Below, in pieces: positions 1 to 7,526 of a stretch of 26,599 nucleotides of DNA. This DNA is from an uncultured Collinsella sp. (GTDB lineage: Bacteria; Actinomycetota; Coriobacteriia; Coriobacteriales; Coriobacteriaceae). Position 1 is the first letter of the stretch. Every line of letters begins with the position of its first letter. The stretch is taken from assembly GCA_902493535.1 (NCBI GenBank), contig CABUQG010000023.1:1-26599 (forward strand). The letters are read 5' to 3'. The notes under the pieces are model-generated. The model worked only from the letters and a program-made list of their open reading frames with translations. It was not told the DNA's origin and made no database searches. Made by a program: the position numbers and the translations under genes.

Positions 1-2
1 CA

Positions 3-134
3 CGAGCGGGGGCTCCTATCTTTTTAGTGCCCTCGGATTGGGTCATAGTGTCTGTTGGTGACGATAACGCGGCGTTTCCATTGCTGGAGCAAGAGGCTTT
101 CTTTCGACTTGCGCTTTTAGTCGAAAGCTATTAA
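3..134 (+). CDS. Possible C-terminal end of an upstream gene (partial, unknown)
   Basis: A reading frame is open from the window edge for 43 codons and stops at TAA 132-134, just before a terminator hairpin that begins at 133. The peptide reads as plausible protein (for example APIFLVPSDWVIVSVGDD, ending FFRLALLVESY), and the stop directly followed by a terminator is the usual arrangement for a gene end. Third-position GC is lower than in the neighbouring genes, and a 43-codon open frame could arise by chance, so this is tentative. I recognise no family and assign no function. Confidence 0.35.
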   Translation, partial: RAGAPIFLVPSDWVIVSVGDDNAAFPLLEQEAFFRLALLVESY

Positions 135-172
135 GCGACATTCCGTTATTCGGAATGCCGCTTTCTTTTTTT
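133..172 (+). terminator. Rho-independent terminator
   Basis: Arms 133-145 and 151-163 pair over 13 positions with one mismatch (138/158) around the loop TTATT, and are followed by a T-rich tract at 163-172. It separates the upstream transcript from lspA. A second, perfect 9-bp inverted repeat (101-109 / 119-127, CTTTCGACT and its complement) lies just upstream, within the possible gene tail. Confidence 0.8.
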
Positions 173-283
173 GCTGGTTATTTATCTGGCGTTAGCGAAT
201 ATGTCGTGCGCTCTGCGTGTGGCAATATAAGATGGTTAATTGCGTTAAACGGAATTCGATGTTCTTGAGGGTAGGGGATTGAT
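173..283 (+). promoter_or_regulatory. lspA upstream region with Shine-Dalgarno
   Basis: This spacer between the terminator and lspA must carry the lspA-rluD promoter if the terminator is efficient. A TATAAG at 226-231 is the best -10-like element, but no good -35 stands 16-18 bp before it, so the promoter assignment is weak. The purine run GAGGGTAGGGG at 267-277 sits 6 nt before the TTG at 284 and is the reason that start is preferred over the internal ATG at 302. Confidence 0.35.
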
Positions 284-883
284 TTGGGTCGTGCTGGGGG
301 TATGACGCCGCCTTTGCGTTGGCGGTTGGGTGTTGCTGGTGGGGTGGCGCTGGTTGTGCTGCTTCTTGACCAGCTGACCAAGCTTGCGGTTCGTGCCGTG
401 GGCGACGCTTTGCATGTGACCGTCATCCCCGGTGTCATTGACTTTATGTTTGTCCGTAATATCGGTGCTGCCTTTAGCATGGGCGAGGGGCATGGCGTTG
501 CGTTCGCTTTGCTGGCGCTTGCGGTCATTGTCGCCATTGCCGTGTACTTGCTTCGCACGCCCCAGCTTGCTCGCTTGGAGGTTGTGGGCATGGCTATGGT
601 CGTGGGTGGCGCCATTGGCAACGCGATCGATCGCCTGGCTTTTGGCTTTGTGACCGATTTTATTGCCACCACCTTCATCGACTTTCCCGTCTTTAACGTG
701 GCCGATATCGGCATCACCGTAGGCGTTGTGCTTGCCCTCATCGGCTACATGTTCTTGAGCCCTGCGGCCCGCGAAGTCGATGCGACTGCCGAGCTCAATG
801 CCCGTGATGAGGCCCGCGCCAAGCGCAAAGCCAAGCAGCGTGTGGAGCGTGCCCGCAAGATTCGCGAAAGGAATGAGCGTTAA
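284..883 (+). CDS. lspA: Lipoprotein signal peptidase (signal peptidase II)
   Basis: Membrane aspartyl protease that removes the signal peptide from diacylglyceryl-modified prolipoproteins. About four hydrophobic segments are visible between residues 15 and 165. The family motifs are present: DQLTK at 29-33, RNIGAAF at 58-64, GNAIDR at 112-117 and FNVAD at 137-141. D116 and D141 correspond to the catalytic aspartate pair. The start is TTG at 284, supported by the purine-rich ribosome site at 267-277; ATG at 302 is the alternative. At 199 aa it is longer than the usual roughly 160 aa, because of a C-terminal tail of about 38 residues rich in Arg, Lys and Glu. The stop overlaps the rluD start by one base (TAATG), so the two are probably co-translated. 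Confidence 0.95.
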   Translation: MGRAGGMTPPLRWRLGVAGGVALVVLLLDQLTKLAVRAVGDALHVTVIPGVIDFMFVRNIGAAFSMGEGHGVAFALLALAVIVAIAVYLLRTPQLARLEVVGMAMVVGGAIGNAIDRLAFGFVTDFIATTFIDFPVFNVADIGITVGVVLALIGYMFLSPAAREVDATAELNARDEARAKRKAKQRVERARKIRERNER

Positions 884-1896
884 TGGCCGACATCCATATT
901 CTTGTTGCCGACGATTGCTCTGGCCAGCGTCTCGACGCCTTTCTGGGTGCCAACGACGGCTGCCCCACGCGCTCTGCCTGCGCGCATCTGATCGAGGGCG
1001 GCGCCGTAATCGTGAACGGCGAGACCTGCCTATCAAAAAAATATGCTGTGCGCTCCGGTGACCGCATCTCGGTCGACCAGCCCGAGCCGCATGATCCCAC
1101 TGATGTGATTCCCGAGGCCATCCCCCTCGATATCCGCTACGAGGACGACTACCTTATCGTGCTCTCCAAGCAGCGTGGCCTGGTGTGCCATCCCGCCCGC
1201 GGCCACGAGAGCGGCACGCTTGCGAACGCCTTGGTCTACCACTGCGGTATCGATCATCTTGGTGCCGTGCAGGGTGAGGACCGCCCCGGCATCGTGCATC
1301 GCCTGGATCGCGATACCTCGGGCCTTATGCTCGCGGCAAAAGACGACGACACCCAGCGCGCGCTTCAAAATCTCATTCGCACGCGTACGCTCGACCGCCG
1401 CTATATCACGCTTGTCCACGGGCACATCGCCATGGACGAGGGCACCATCAATACCGGTATCGCCCGTTCTACGCGCGACCGCGTCAAGATGGCGGTTTCG
1501 GACGACCCCTTTGCCCGTCAGGCCATTACGACCTTTAAAGTCCTCGAGCGCTTTGATTCCACGCGCTTTGACGATGGTTATACGCTCGTTGAGTGCCATC
1601 TGTTTACCGGTCGCACGCACCAGATTCGCGTGCATATGCGTCATATCAACCACGCCTGCGTGGGCGATCCACTCTACGGCAAGTGCGATGCGCGCGCCGA
1701 CCAGGGCCTGACCAGGCAGTTCCTTCATTCCTGGCGCGTGGCGTTCGACCATCCCGTGACGGGGGAGCGCATTGAGTGCCGCGACGAGTTGCCGTGGGAT
1801 CTCGCTGCGGTTCTCGACGATCTGGCTCCGCGCTCGCTTGGCCGCACCGCCGCCGGCGACGACATCGTCCCGCAGCTTGGCCTTCTCGAAGCCTAG
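883..1896 (+). CDS. rluD: RluA/RluD-family 23S rRNA pseudouridine synthase
   Basis: Isomerises specific uridines in large-subunit rRNA to pseudouridine. An N-terminal S4-like RNA-binding domain (about residues 15-65, with QRLDAFL and VIVNGE) precedes the catalytic domain. The motif HRLDRDTSG at 139-147 contains the catalytic aspartate D142. The conserved GRTHQIRVHM and GDPLYG blocks follow further on. The length of 337 aa is normal for RluD-type enzymes (about 320 aa). The ATG at 883 overlaps the lspA stop, an arrangement seen in many Gram-positive genomes. RluD is the usual label in this context, but the exact target uridines cannot be read from sequence, and RluA/RluC-like specificity is possible. 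Confidence 0.92.
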   Translation: MADIHILVADDCSGQRLDAFLGANDGCPTRSACAHLIEGGAVIVNGETCLSKKYAVRSGDRISVDQPEPHDPTDVIPEAIPLDIRYEDDYLIVLSKQRGLVCHPARGHESGTLANALVYHCGIDHLGAVQGEDRPGIVHRLDRDTSGLMLAAKDDDTQRALQNLIRTRTLDRRYITLVHGHIAMDEGTINTGIARSTRDRVKMAVSDDPFARQAITTFKVLERFDSTRFDDGYTLVECHLFTGRTHQIRVHMRHINHACVGDPLYGKCDARADQGLTRQFLHSWRVAFDHPVTGERIECRDELPWDLAAVLDDLAPRSLGRTAAGDDIVPQLGLLEA

Positions 1897-1914
1897 CCGG
1901 TATTAGGTGGTTTC

Positions 1915-1944
1915 TTGAACTCGGTAAGCCTGCGGTAAGATATA
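1915..1944 (+). promoter_or_regulatory. Putative promoter for the glycosyltransferase gene
   Basis: TTGAAC at 1915-1920 and GATATA at 1939-1944 are separated by 18 bp, a reasonable sigma-70-type arrangement. They lie 35 bp before the ATG at 1979, in the only gap between rluD and the glycosyltransferase. No terminator is visible after rluD, so read-through is also possible. Confidence 0.5.
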
Positions 1945-1978
1945 CGGTTGTTTACGTAACGCGTTCTCGGGAGCCTGC

Positions 1979-3274
1979 ATGCTCGCCTTTTTACAAACTA
2001 ACACGCCCATCGTGATCTTTAACCAGATTGTGGTTACGCTGCTCACGGTCTGCTTTCTGTACCAGGTGGTCTTCTTTGTCATTGGCGCTCTTCGTGGCGA
2101 GGTCGCGCCTCCCAAGGCCAAAAAACTCCATCGCTATGCCTTTTTTATCGCGGCGCATAATGAGGAGGCCGTGATCGCCAACCTCGTTCGCTCCATCAAG
2201 GACCAGGATTATCCGTCCGAGCTCATCGAGGTTTTCGTGGTCGCCGATGCCTGCACCGACAACACGGCGCAGCTCGCGCGCGAGGCCGGTGCCATTGTTT
2301 ACGAGCGCAATGACCTGGCCCGCAAGGGCAAGAGCTGGGTCATGGACTTTGGCTTCGACCGCATTCTCAACGAGTATCCCGACACGTTTGAGGGCTACTT
2401 TATCTTCGATGCCGATAACGTTATCTCCCGCGATTACGTTTCCAAGATGAATGATGCCTTTGACCAGGGCTTCCATGTGGTCACGAGCTATCGCAATTCC
2501 AAGAACTTCGGCAGCTCGTGGATCTCGGCTGCTAATGCCACGTGGTATCTACGCGAGGCGCGCTTCCTCAACAACGCGCGTAATATCTGCAAGACGTCCT
2601 GCGCTGTTTCGGGTTCGGGCTACCTCATCTCCGCCAGCGTTATCGAGGGCATGCACGGTTGGCAGTTCCACACGCTGACCGAGGACATTCAGTTCACCAC
2701 GTTCTGCGCCATTCACGGCATTCGCATTGGCTATGCGCCGGCGGAGTTCTTTGACGAACAACCCGTGACGTTTAAGGCGTCCTGGAAACAGCGCATGCGT
2801 TGGACCAAGGGCTTCTACCAGGTGTTCTTTACTTACGGTAAGCACCTGGTCAAGTCGATCTTCCGCTACCATCGCTTTGCCGCCTACGACATGTTCATGA
2901 CGATCGCCCCGGGTATGCTGCTGTCGCTCATCTCGATGCTCGCCAATGCGACGTTCCTGATCGTGGGTGGACTCTCGCACGGCTTTTTGGCTACCGAAGT
3001 CGAGATGCAGGCCTGTGCCGCTTCGCTCATTATGACCTTCGCCATGATGTATCTGACTTTCTTTATCCTGGCGCTGCTCACGACTATCTTTGAGTACAAG
3101 CACATTCACTGCGCGCAAAAGTGGCGTCTGGTGACTAACCTGTTTACCTTCCCGATCTTTATGTTCAGCTATATCCCCATCACGGTGGCCGCGCTGTTCC
3201 TGAAGGTCGACTGGGTCCCGACGCAGCACGCCGTCAGCGTTACCCTTGACGAGGTCATGCAAGGCGCCAAATAA
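1979..3274 (+). CDS. Membrane glycosyltransferase, family 2 (GT2)
   Basis: A processive-type GT2 enzyme expected to transfer a sugar from a nucleotide-sugar donor on the cytosolic side of the membrane to a polysaccharide or lipid acceptor. There is an N-terminal membrane segment (about residues 10-38). A GT-A domain follows, with AAHNEE at 58-63, VVADACTDN at 88-95, the donor/metal-binding DAD at 144-146, TED at 234-236 (the catalytic base position) and QRMRW at 271-275. Three or four hydrophobic segments make up residues 295-415. This is the layout of chitin, hyaluronan or poly-GlcNAc synthase relatives. The 431-aa length fits. The gene stands alone between its own promoter and terminator, with no other polysaccharide genes beside it, so the product sugar cannot be inferred. 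Confidence 0.9.
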   Translation: MLAFLQTNTPIVIFNQIVVTLLTVCFLYQVVFFVIGALRGEVAPPKAKKLHRYAFFIAAHNEEAVIANLVRSIKDQDYPSELIEVFVVADACTDNTAQLAREAGAIVYERNDLARKGKSWVMDFGFDRILNEYPDTFEGYFIFDADNVISRDYVSKMNDAFDQGFHVVTSYRNSKNFGSSWISAANATWYLREARFLNNARNICKTSCAVSGSGYLISASVIEGMHGWQFHTLTEDIQFTTFCAIHGIRIGYAPAEFFDEQPVTFKASWKQRMRWTKGFYQVFFTYGKHLVKSIFRYHRFAAYDMFMTIAPGMLLSLISMLANATFLIVGGLSHGFLATEVEMQACAASLIMTFAMMYLTFFILALLTTIFEYKHIHCAQKWRLVTNLFTFPIFMFSYIPITVAALFLKVDWVPTQHAVSVTLDEVMQGAK

Positions 3275-3282
3275 CCACCACC

Positions 3283-3330
3283 AAAACCACCGCAAAGGGG
3301 ACAGGCACCTTTGTGGTGGTTTTTGCTTTT
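3283..3330 (+). terminator. Strong terminator carrying a GGGGACAGGCACC core
   Basis: Arms 3283-3298 and 3308-3323 pair over 16 bp (one position as G-U in RNA) around the loop GGACAGGCA, followed by T-rich sequence to 3330. It ends the glycosyltransferase transcript. The near-perfect symmetry and the GGGGACAGGCACC core resemble dispersed hairpin repeats found in several bacterial genomes, so this may be a repeat element reused as a terminator. Confidence 0.8.
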
Positions 3331-3355
3331 GAGCAGCTGCTCAAGGAGGTTTTCG

Positions 3356-3778
3356 ATGATCTATATCCCGTTTTGGATTTGCATCTTTGCCGGCGTGGCA
3401 ATTGATGCCCGAGAGCGACGGTTTCCCAATGGGCTTGCCGGCGCATGTGCCGTGGCGGCGTTGGCGGGCGTTTGGCTCGACCTCGGTTTGAACACAGCGC
3501 TTGACCACGCCGGTCTTGCGGTCATCGTCTACCTTGGCCTTGTGCTTACCGAGTCGCTCTGGCGTAGAGTTCGCCACGCTCCTGGCATTGGCATGGGGGA
3601 CGTCAAGGCACTCTTTGCCCTTTGTACCTTCGATCCCCTGGGCGGCGTTGTCGCGTTTGCGGTTGCGCTCCTGACCCTTGCCGTCGCTTGCCTCATCGCA
3701 AAATCGCGCTCCCTGCCATTGCTCCCGTTTTTAGTGCCGATTTTTGCCATAATCGAGGTCGTGGGCTGCACTTTGTAA
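3356..3778 (+). CDS. Minimal prepilin peptidase (A24 family)
   Basis: Membrane aspartyl protease of the type IV prepilin/preflagellin peptidase family, which cleaves the short leader of pilin-like proteins. The start is ATG 3356, preceded 5 nt upstream by a perfect AAGGAGGT (3343-3350); an in-frame upstream start would lie in the terminator. The 140-aa protein is nearly all hydrophobic. Both catalytic aspartates are visible: D17 in AIDARERRFPN, and D81 in GIGMGDVK (76-83). It lacks the N-terminal methyltransferase and zinc region of full-length PilD-type enzymes, so it matches the short CpaA/TadV or archaeal-like form. No pilus or secretion genes are in the window, so its substrates are encoded elsewhere. 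Confidence 0.82.
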   Translation: MIYIPFWICIFAGVAIDARERRFPNGLAGACAVAALAGVWLDLGLNTALDHAGLAVIVYLGLVLTESLWRRVRHAPGIGMGDVKALFALCTFDPLGGVVAFAVALLTLAVACLIAKSRSLPLLPFLVPIFAIIEVVGCTL

Positions 3779-3809
3779 CCGATTGCGCATCCTTTTTAAG
3801 GAGTATGCC

Positions 3810-5057
3810 ATGGAATCTAATCAAGAAACGGCCGTCATTAAGGCGCGCATGGACCGTATTCCCTCGGCGTTGTCGCCCGAGCTTGTCGAGCGCATTGCCG
3901 CCGATCGTGCTTCGGGCTATATCAACCCGTATCGTTGCAACGATGATCAGGTCATTCGTCGTATTGATCGCGCCGCCGACAAAGGCACGCTTATGCGTCC
4001 GGCGTTTATGCGCGATACCGAAAAGATACTTCATCTTCCGGCGTACACCCGTTATGCAGGCAAAACGCAGGTCTTTAGCTTCCGTAGCAATGATGATCTT
4101 TCACGCCGCGGTTTGCACGTACAGCTTGTCTCCCGCATTGCGCGCGATATCGGTCGCGCCCTGGGGCTCAATTGCGATCTGATCGAGGCGATTGGCCTGG
4201 GTCACGACTTGGGACACACGCCTTTCGGCCATGCCGGCGAGCGCTTCCTCAATGATATCTATCATGAGCGTACGGGGCGTTATTTTTTCCATAACGTGCA
4301 GTCGGTTCGCGTGCTCGACGCGTTGTATGGCCGCAACGTGTCGCTCCAGACGCTCGACGGCGTGCTATGCCATAACGGCGAGTACGAGCAGCGTGTGTTT
4401 GAGCTCTCGGACATGGGCTCCTTTGACCAGTTTGACCAGACGGTTGAGGATTGCATTGCCACGGGCTATAGCGCAATTGAGCATCTGCGTCCCATGACGC
4501 TCGAGGGCTGCGTCGTTCGCATCTCGGATATTCTTGCCTACGTCGGTCGTGACCGTCAGGATGCGATCGCGGCGGGCCTGCTTTCGCCCGACGCTTTTGA
4601 TGATGGCCGGGGCGGTGCCTACAACAGTTGGATCCTCACGCATGCCTCCATCGATATCGTTGAGCACAGCTATGGTAAGCCGCGCATCGAGATGAGCGAG
4701 GACCTGTTTGAGGAAATTCGCCGAGCCAAGCGCGAGAACTACGAGAAGATCTATAGCAAGGGCGGTATCGAAGGCGATTCCGAGGCGGAGCTGCGCGAGG
4801 CGTTCGTAAAGCTCTACGACCGTTGCCTGCGGGATCTAAACAGTGGCGACGAGTCCTCTTACATCTTTAAGCACCATATTTCGCGCATTGAGCAGCAGCT
4901 TTCCTACTATGATCGCACCTATGCCTGGCAGGACGACAAGGATCAAGCCGTGGTGGATTATATCACGAGCATGACGGACGGTTATTTCTGCGAACTGACG
5001 AGCAAGCTGTTCCCTGGTCTGGAGTTTCCGCACCGTACCTATATTAACGAACGGTAG
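3810..5057 (+). CDS. dgt: dGTPase-like HD-domain triphosphohydrolase
   Basis: Member of the deoxyguanosinetriphosphate triphosphohydrolase-like HD family, predicted to hydrolyse dNTPs to deoxynucleosides and triphosphate. The start is ATG 3810, with AAGGAG at 3798-3803. The HD metal-binding set is visible as H103 (RGLHVQ), H132-D133 (GHDLGHTPFGHAGE) and D240 (RISDILAYVGRD). FRSNDDLSRRG at 91-101 replaces the more usual R-x-THS entry motif but keeps the histidine. The length of 415 aa suits the shorter non-enterobacterial type. A 32-bp gap separates it from the prepilin peptidase. Substrate preference (dGTP or other dNTPs) cannot be read from the sequence, so the symbol is by family. Confidence 0.85.
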   Translation: MESNQETAVIKARMDRIPSALSPELVERIAADRASGYINPYRCNDDQVIRRIDRAADKGTLMRPAFMRDTEKILHLPAYTRYAGKTQVFSFRSNDDLSRRGLHVQLVSRIARDIGRALGLNCDLIEAIGLGHDLGHTPFGHAGERFLNDIYHERTGRYFFHNVQSVRVLDALYGRNVSLQTLDGVLCHNGEYEQRVFELSDMGSFDQFDQTVEDCIATGYSAIEHLRPMTLEGCVVRISDILAYVGRDRQDAIAAGLLSPDAFDDGRGGAYNSWILTHASIDIVEHSYGKPRIEMSEDLFEEIRRAKRENYEKIYSKGGIEGDSEAELREAFVKLYDRCLRDLNSGDESSYIFKHHISRIEQQLSYYDRTYAWQDDKDQAVVDYITSMTDGYFCELTSKLFPGLEFPHRTYINER

Positions 5058-5078
5058 TTCGTATTAATTCGGTATACT
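5047..5078 (+). promoter_or_regulatory. Possible rarA promoter and small hairpin
   Basis: TATACT at 5073-5078 is a good -10 match about 40 bp before rarA. The hexamer at the expected -35 position is poor. A 6-bp inverted repeat with a GGTA loop (5047-5052 / 5057-5062) overlaps the dgt stop codon and covers the -35 position, so it could be an operator or just a short RNA hairpin. Confidence 0.4.
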
Positions 5079-5117
5079 GTTAGTGGAAAACGTATTTGAT
5101 TGATACACGGGATGGCT

Positions 5118-6467
5118 ATGGACGACCTTTTTTCTGCTTCGACGCGCGAGCGTTCCTTTCAGAATGCGCCGCTTGCGGTGCGCATGCGCCCCAATTCGCT
5201 CGACGAGTACGTGGGCCAGCAAAAGGCCGTCGGTAAGGGTTCATGGCTGCGTGCCGCGATCGAGCACGACGTGCTTTCGAGCGTGATTCTGTACGGGCCT
5301 GCCGGTACGGGCAAGACGACGCTGGCCCACATTATCGCCAACCATACCAAGAGCGAGTTTGTCGAGGTCAGCGCCGTCACGGGTACCGTGAAGGACCTGC
5401 GTCGCGTGATTGATGAGGCCAAGACGCGCCTGAATACGTACGACCGTCGCACCATTCTATTTATCGATGAGATTCACCGCTTCTCTAAGTCGCAGCAGGA
5501 TGCCCTGCTGCATGCAGTTGAGAACCGTACCGTCATTATGATTGGCGCTACGACAGAGAACCCGTACTTTGAGGTCAACTCGGCACTGTTGTCGCGCGGG
5601 CGCGTGGTGGAGCTTGAACATCTGAAGGATGAGGATATCGCCACGCTTATTGAGCGTGCGCTCGAGGCACCACAGGGCTTGAACGGAAAGTTCTCGGCCG
5701 ATGAGGATACGGTCAAGACCATTTGCACGCTGGCAGCGGGTGACGCTCGCTCGGCGCTCACGACGCTCGAGCTTGCGAGCGAGATTGCCGTCACGCGTCC
5801 CGATACCGAGGGAACGCCAGCGCCTGCGGCGGGGGAGCGCTATCCCATCACCGTGGATGACGTGAAGATTGCCAACCCGCGTCGCGGCTTTACGTATGAC
5901 AAAAACGGCGACATGCACTACGACATCATCAGTGCGTTCATCAAGTCCATGCGCGGTAGTGACCCCGATGCCACGATCTATTGGCTCGCGCGCATGATCG
6001 ATGCTGGGGAGGATCCTAAGTTTATCGCTCGCCGCATTATGATTCACGCTTCTGAGGATGTTGGCAACGCCGACCCGCAGGCGCTTTTGGTGGCGCATGC
6101 CGCGTTTAAGTCTGCCGAGGTCATTGGCTATCCCGAGTGCCGCATTAACCTGGCTCAGGCTGCACTCTATGTGTGCTTGGCGCCAAAATCCAACGCGTGT
6201 GAGGCTTCGATCGATGCGGCGCTGGCCGATATCCATTCTAGTGGGCTTCGCGAGGTGCCGAGTTATCTGCGCGATCGCCATCGCCCGGGCAGCGATGAAT
6301 ACGGTGTGTATAAGTATCCACATGATTATCCCGAAGGCTGGGTCGATCAGCGCTATTTGCCCGAAGGCTTGGAACGCGGTGCATTTTGGCAGCCTGCCGG
6401 GCGCGGCTGGGAAGAGTGGCGCGTAGAGCAAAGCGAACGAGACCGCAGCGGGAATGCACCGAGGTAG
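5118..6467 (+). CDS. rarA: Replication-associated recombination protein A (RarA/MgsA, AAA+ ATPase)
   Basis: Clamp-loader-related AAA+ ATPase that acts at stalled replication forks. Visible elements, numbered from ATG 5118, are Walker A GPAGTGKTT (60-68), Walker B ILFIDE (113-118), sensor 1 GATTENP (143-149) and the arginine finger in SRGR (159-162). The C-terminal half carries the RarA/MgsA tetramerisation region, with DIISAFIKSMRGSDPDA, RRIMIHASEDVG and VPSYLRD. At 449 aa it is normal for the family. In-frame starts at TTG 5100 and ATG 5112 would add 6 or 2 residues; ATG 5118 is chosen because ACGGG lies 6 nt upstream. It follows the dGTPase gene and is followed by a 100-bp gap. Confidence 0.95.
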   Translation: MDDLFSASTRERSFQNAPLAVRMRPNSLDEYVGQQKAVGKGSWLRAAIEHDVLSSVILYGPAGTGKTTLAHIIANHTKSEFVEVSAVTGTVKDLRRVIDEAKTRLNTYDRRTILFIDEIHRFSKSQQDALLHAVENRTVIMIGATTENPYFEVNSALLSRGRVVELEHLKDEDIATLIERALEAPQGLNGKFSADEDTVKTICTLAAGDARSALTTLELASEIAVTRPDTEGTPAPAAGERYPITVDDVKIANPRRGFTYDKNGDMHYDIISAFIKSMRGSDPDATIYWLARMIDAGEDPKFIARRIMIHASEDVGNADPQALLVAHAAFKSAEVIGYPECRINLAQAALYVCLAPKSNACEASIDAALADIHSSGLREVPSYLRDRHRPGSDEYGVYKYPHDYPEGWVDQRYLPEGLERGAFWQPAGRGWEEWRVEQSERDRSGNAPR

Positions 6468-6567
6468 CTGCTGATAATTTTGTCCCACGTTGCTGCTTTT
6501 GGCATGTTCGGTCCCCTTTGGGGTACCATGAAAAGCGTCTGTATTTCGATTCTTCCGGGAGGCTTGT
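6468..6567 (+). promoter_or_regulatory. Gap upstream of the DUF948/sigma unit, with a weak promoter candidate
   Basis: The gap holds TTGGCA (6499-6504) and TACCAT (6524-6529) with a long 19-bp spacer. An imperfect palindrome, GGTCCCCTTTGGGGTACC, at 6510-6527 overlaps the -10 and could bind a regulator. TTTTGTCCCAC at 6478-6488 is the same 11-mer that forms one arm of the hairpin after recN (23114-23124); here its partner arm is absent. No good terminator for rarA is visible. The ribosome site GGGAGG (6556-6561) precedes ATG 6568. Confidence 0.4.
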
Positions 6568-7155
6568 ATGAGTCCCATTCAAATCGCCCTGCTGCTGCTC
6601 GCCGTTGCCGGCGTGTGGGCCATCGCTGAGCTCGCGCTTACCCTGCGCAAGACCCGCAATGTTGTCGACTCGCTCGATAAGACCGTGAACGACCTCAACA
6701 ACACCATCGCCGAGGCTCAGCCTGTGGTGGCAAAGCTCGATGGCGCTGTCGATGAGCTTACGCCGGCGCTTGCCCAGATGGAGCCGCTGCTTAAGTCGAG
6801 CAAGACGGCAGTTGATGCCCTTACCTCCAATCTCGTAGAGGTCGAAGCCGTGGTTCGCGACATTTCCGAGGTTACGGGCAGCATGGCCGAGGCCAGCAAT
6901 GCTGTGTCGAGCGTGACCGACTCTGCCGCCGGTGCTGTGCAGAAGCTCTTCAATAAGGTGAAGGCTCCTGCAGCCGACGCCGATCGCAAGCTCGCCGCTG
7001 CCGCTGCGGAGGCCGAGCAGCCTACCGAGCGCATCCTAATTGGCGAGGACGAGGCCGCCGCGGGCGACGATGATGGTCAGAAGTCTGTATCCAAGCCGGC
7101 TCAGTATTACACCTATACGCCCGCCGAGACCTCTGAGGAGTCCTGCGATGAGTAG
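6568..7155 (+). CDS. DUF948-like membrane-anchored coiled-coil protein
   Basis: A 195-aa protein with one N-terminal membrane segment (about residues 4-24) followed by a long heptad-like stretch (about 29-130, VVDSLDKTVNDLNNTIAE and similar) rich in Val, Leu, Ala and Asp, then an Ala/Glu/Asp-rich tail ending in YYTYTPAETSEESCDE. This is the layout of DUF948 proteins of Gram-positive bacteria, some of which are linked to general stress. The biochemical role is unknown. The last 8 bases overlap the start of the anti-sigma-like gene, so the two are translationally coupled. It occupies the place where an anti-anti-sigma gene would stand in a canonical spoIIA or rsb operon. Confidence 0.75.
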   Translation: MSPIQIALLLLAVAGVWAIAELALTLRKTRNVVDSLDKTVNDLNNTIAEAQPVVAKLDGAVDELTPALAQMEPLLKSSKTAVDALTSNLVEVEAVVRDISEVTGSMAEASNAVSSVTDSAAGAVQKLFNKVKAPAADADRKLAAAAAEAEQPTERILIGEDEAAAGDDDGQKSVSKPAQYYTYTPAETSEESCDE

Positions 7156-7525
7156 CGAAGCAACCTGCCCTATCACGCTGACCGTTGCCGGTGACCCGCG
7201 TCTCGCTCGCCTTGTGCGCATGACGGCAGCCAACGTTGGTGCCCTGTGCTCTATGTCTGTCGATCGCATCGAGGACATCCGCATGGCTGCTGAGGAGGCT
7301 TTCATCTTTGGTTGCACCGCGGTCGACTGCGATGACATCACCATCAAATTCGATGTCGATGAGACCCACGTTGGCATGACTATTACCTTTGGCGACCAGG
7401 CTACGGTCGATGAAGACGACCAGGCTGCGGTGTATGCCGAGCTCATCCTCGCGAGCGTGTGCGACTCCTACGAAAAGACTACGGCGCCCCTGACGCTTTC
7501 CCTCGACCTCAAGGCGGATATCTAA
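7148..7525 (+). CDS. Degenerate RsbW/SpoIIAB-like anti-sigma factor
   Basis: A 125-aa protein starting at ATG 7148. VRMTAANVGALCSMSVDRIEDIRMAAEEA aligns by eye with the VRLT...IEDIKVAVSEA segment of RsbW-type GHKL anti-sigma kinases, and it lies directly before a SigB/SigF-family gene (one base between stop and ATG). The features needed for ATP binding and kinase activity are missing. The N-box asparagine (normally TNAxxHA) is replaced by FIFGCTA. The D-x-G box reads FGDQA, and the glycine-rich GLGL lid is absent. I infer a protein that could bind the sigma factor without phosphorylating a partner. An alternative is a divergent accessory protein. It overlaps the DUF948-like gene by 8 nt. Confidence 0.65.
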   Translation: MSSEATCPITLTVAGDPRLARLVRMTAANVGALCSMSVDRIEDIRMAAEEAFIFGCTAVDCDDITIKFDVDETHVGMTITFGDQATVDEDDQAAVYAELILASVCDSYEKTTAPLTLSLDLKADI

Positions 7526-7526
7526 T

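Noticed and set aside
258..281. Short ORF ATG 258 to TGA 281 before lspA as a leader peptide
   Set aside because: Seven codons, overlapping the lspA ribosome site, with no ribosome site of its own and no attenuator-like codon run.
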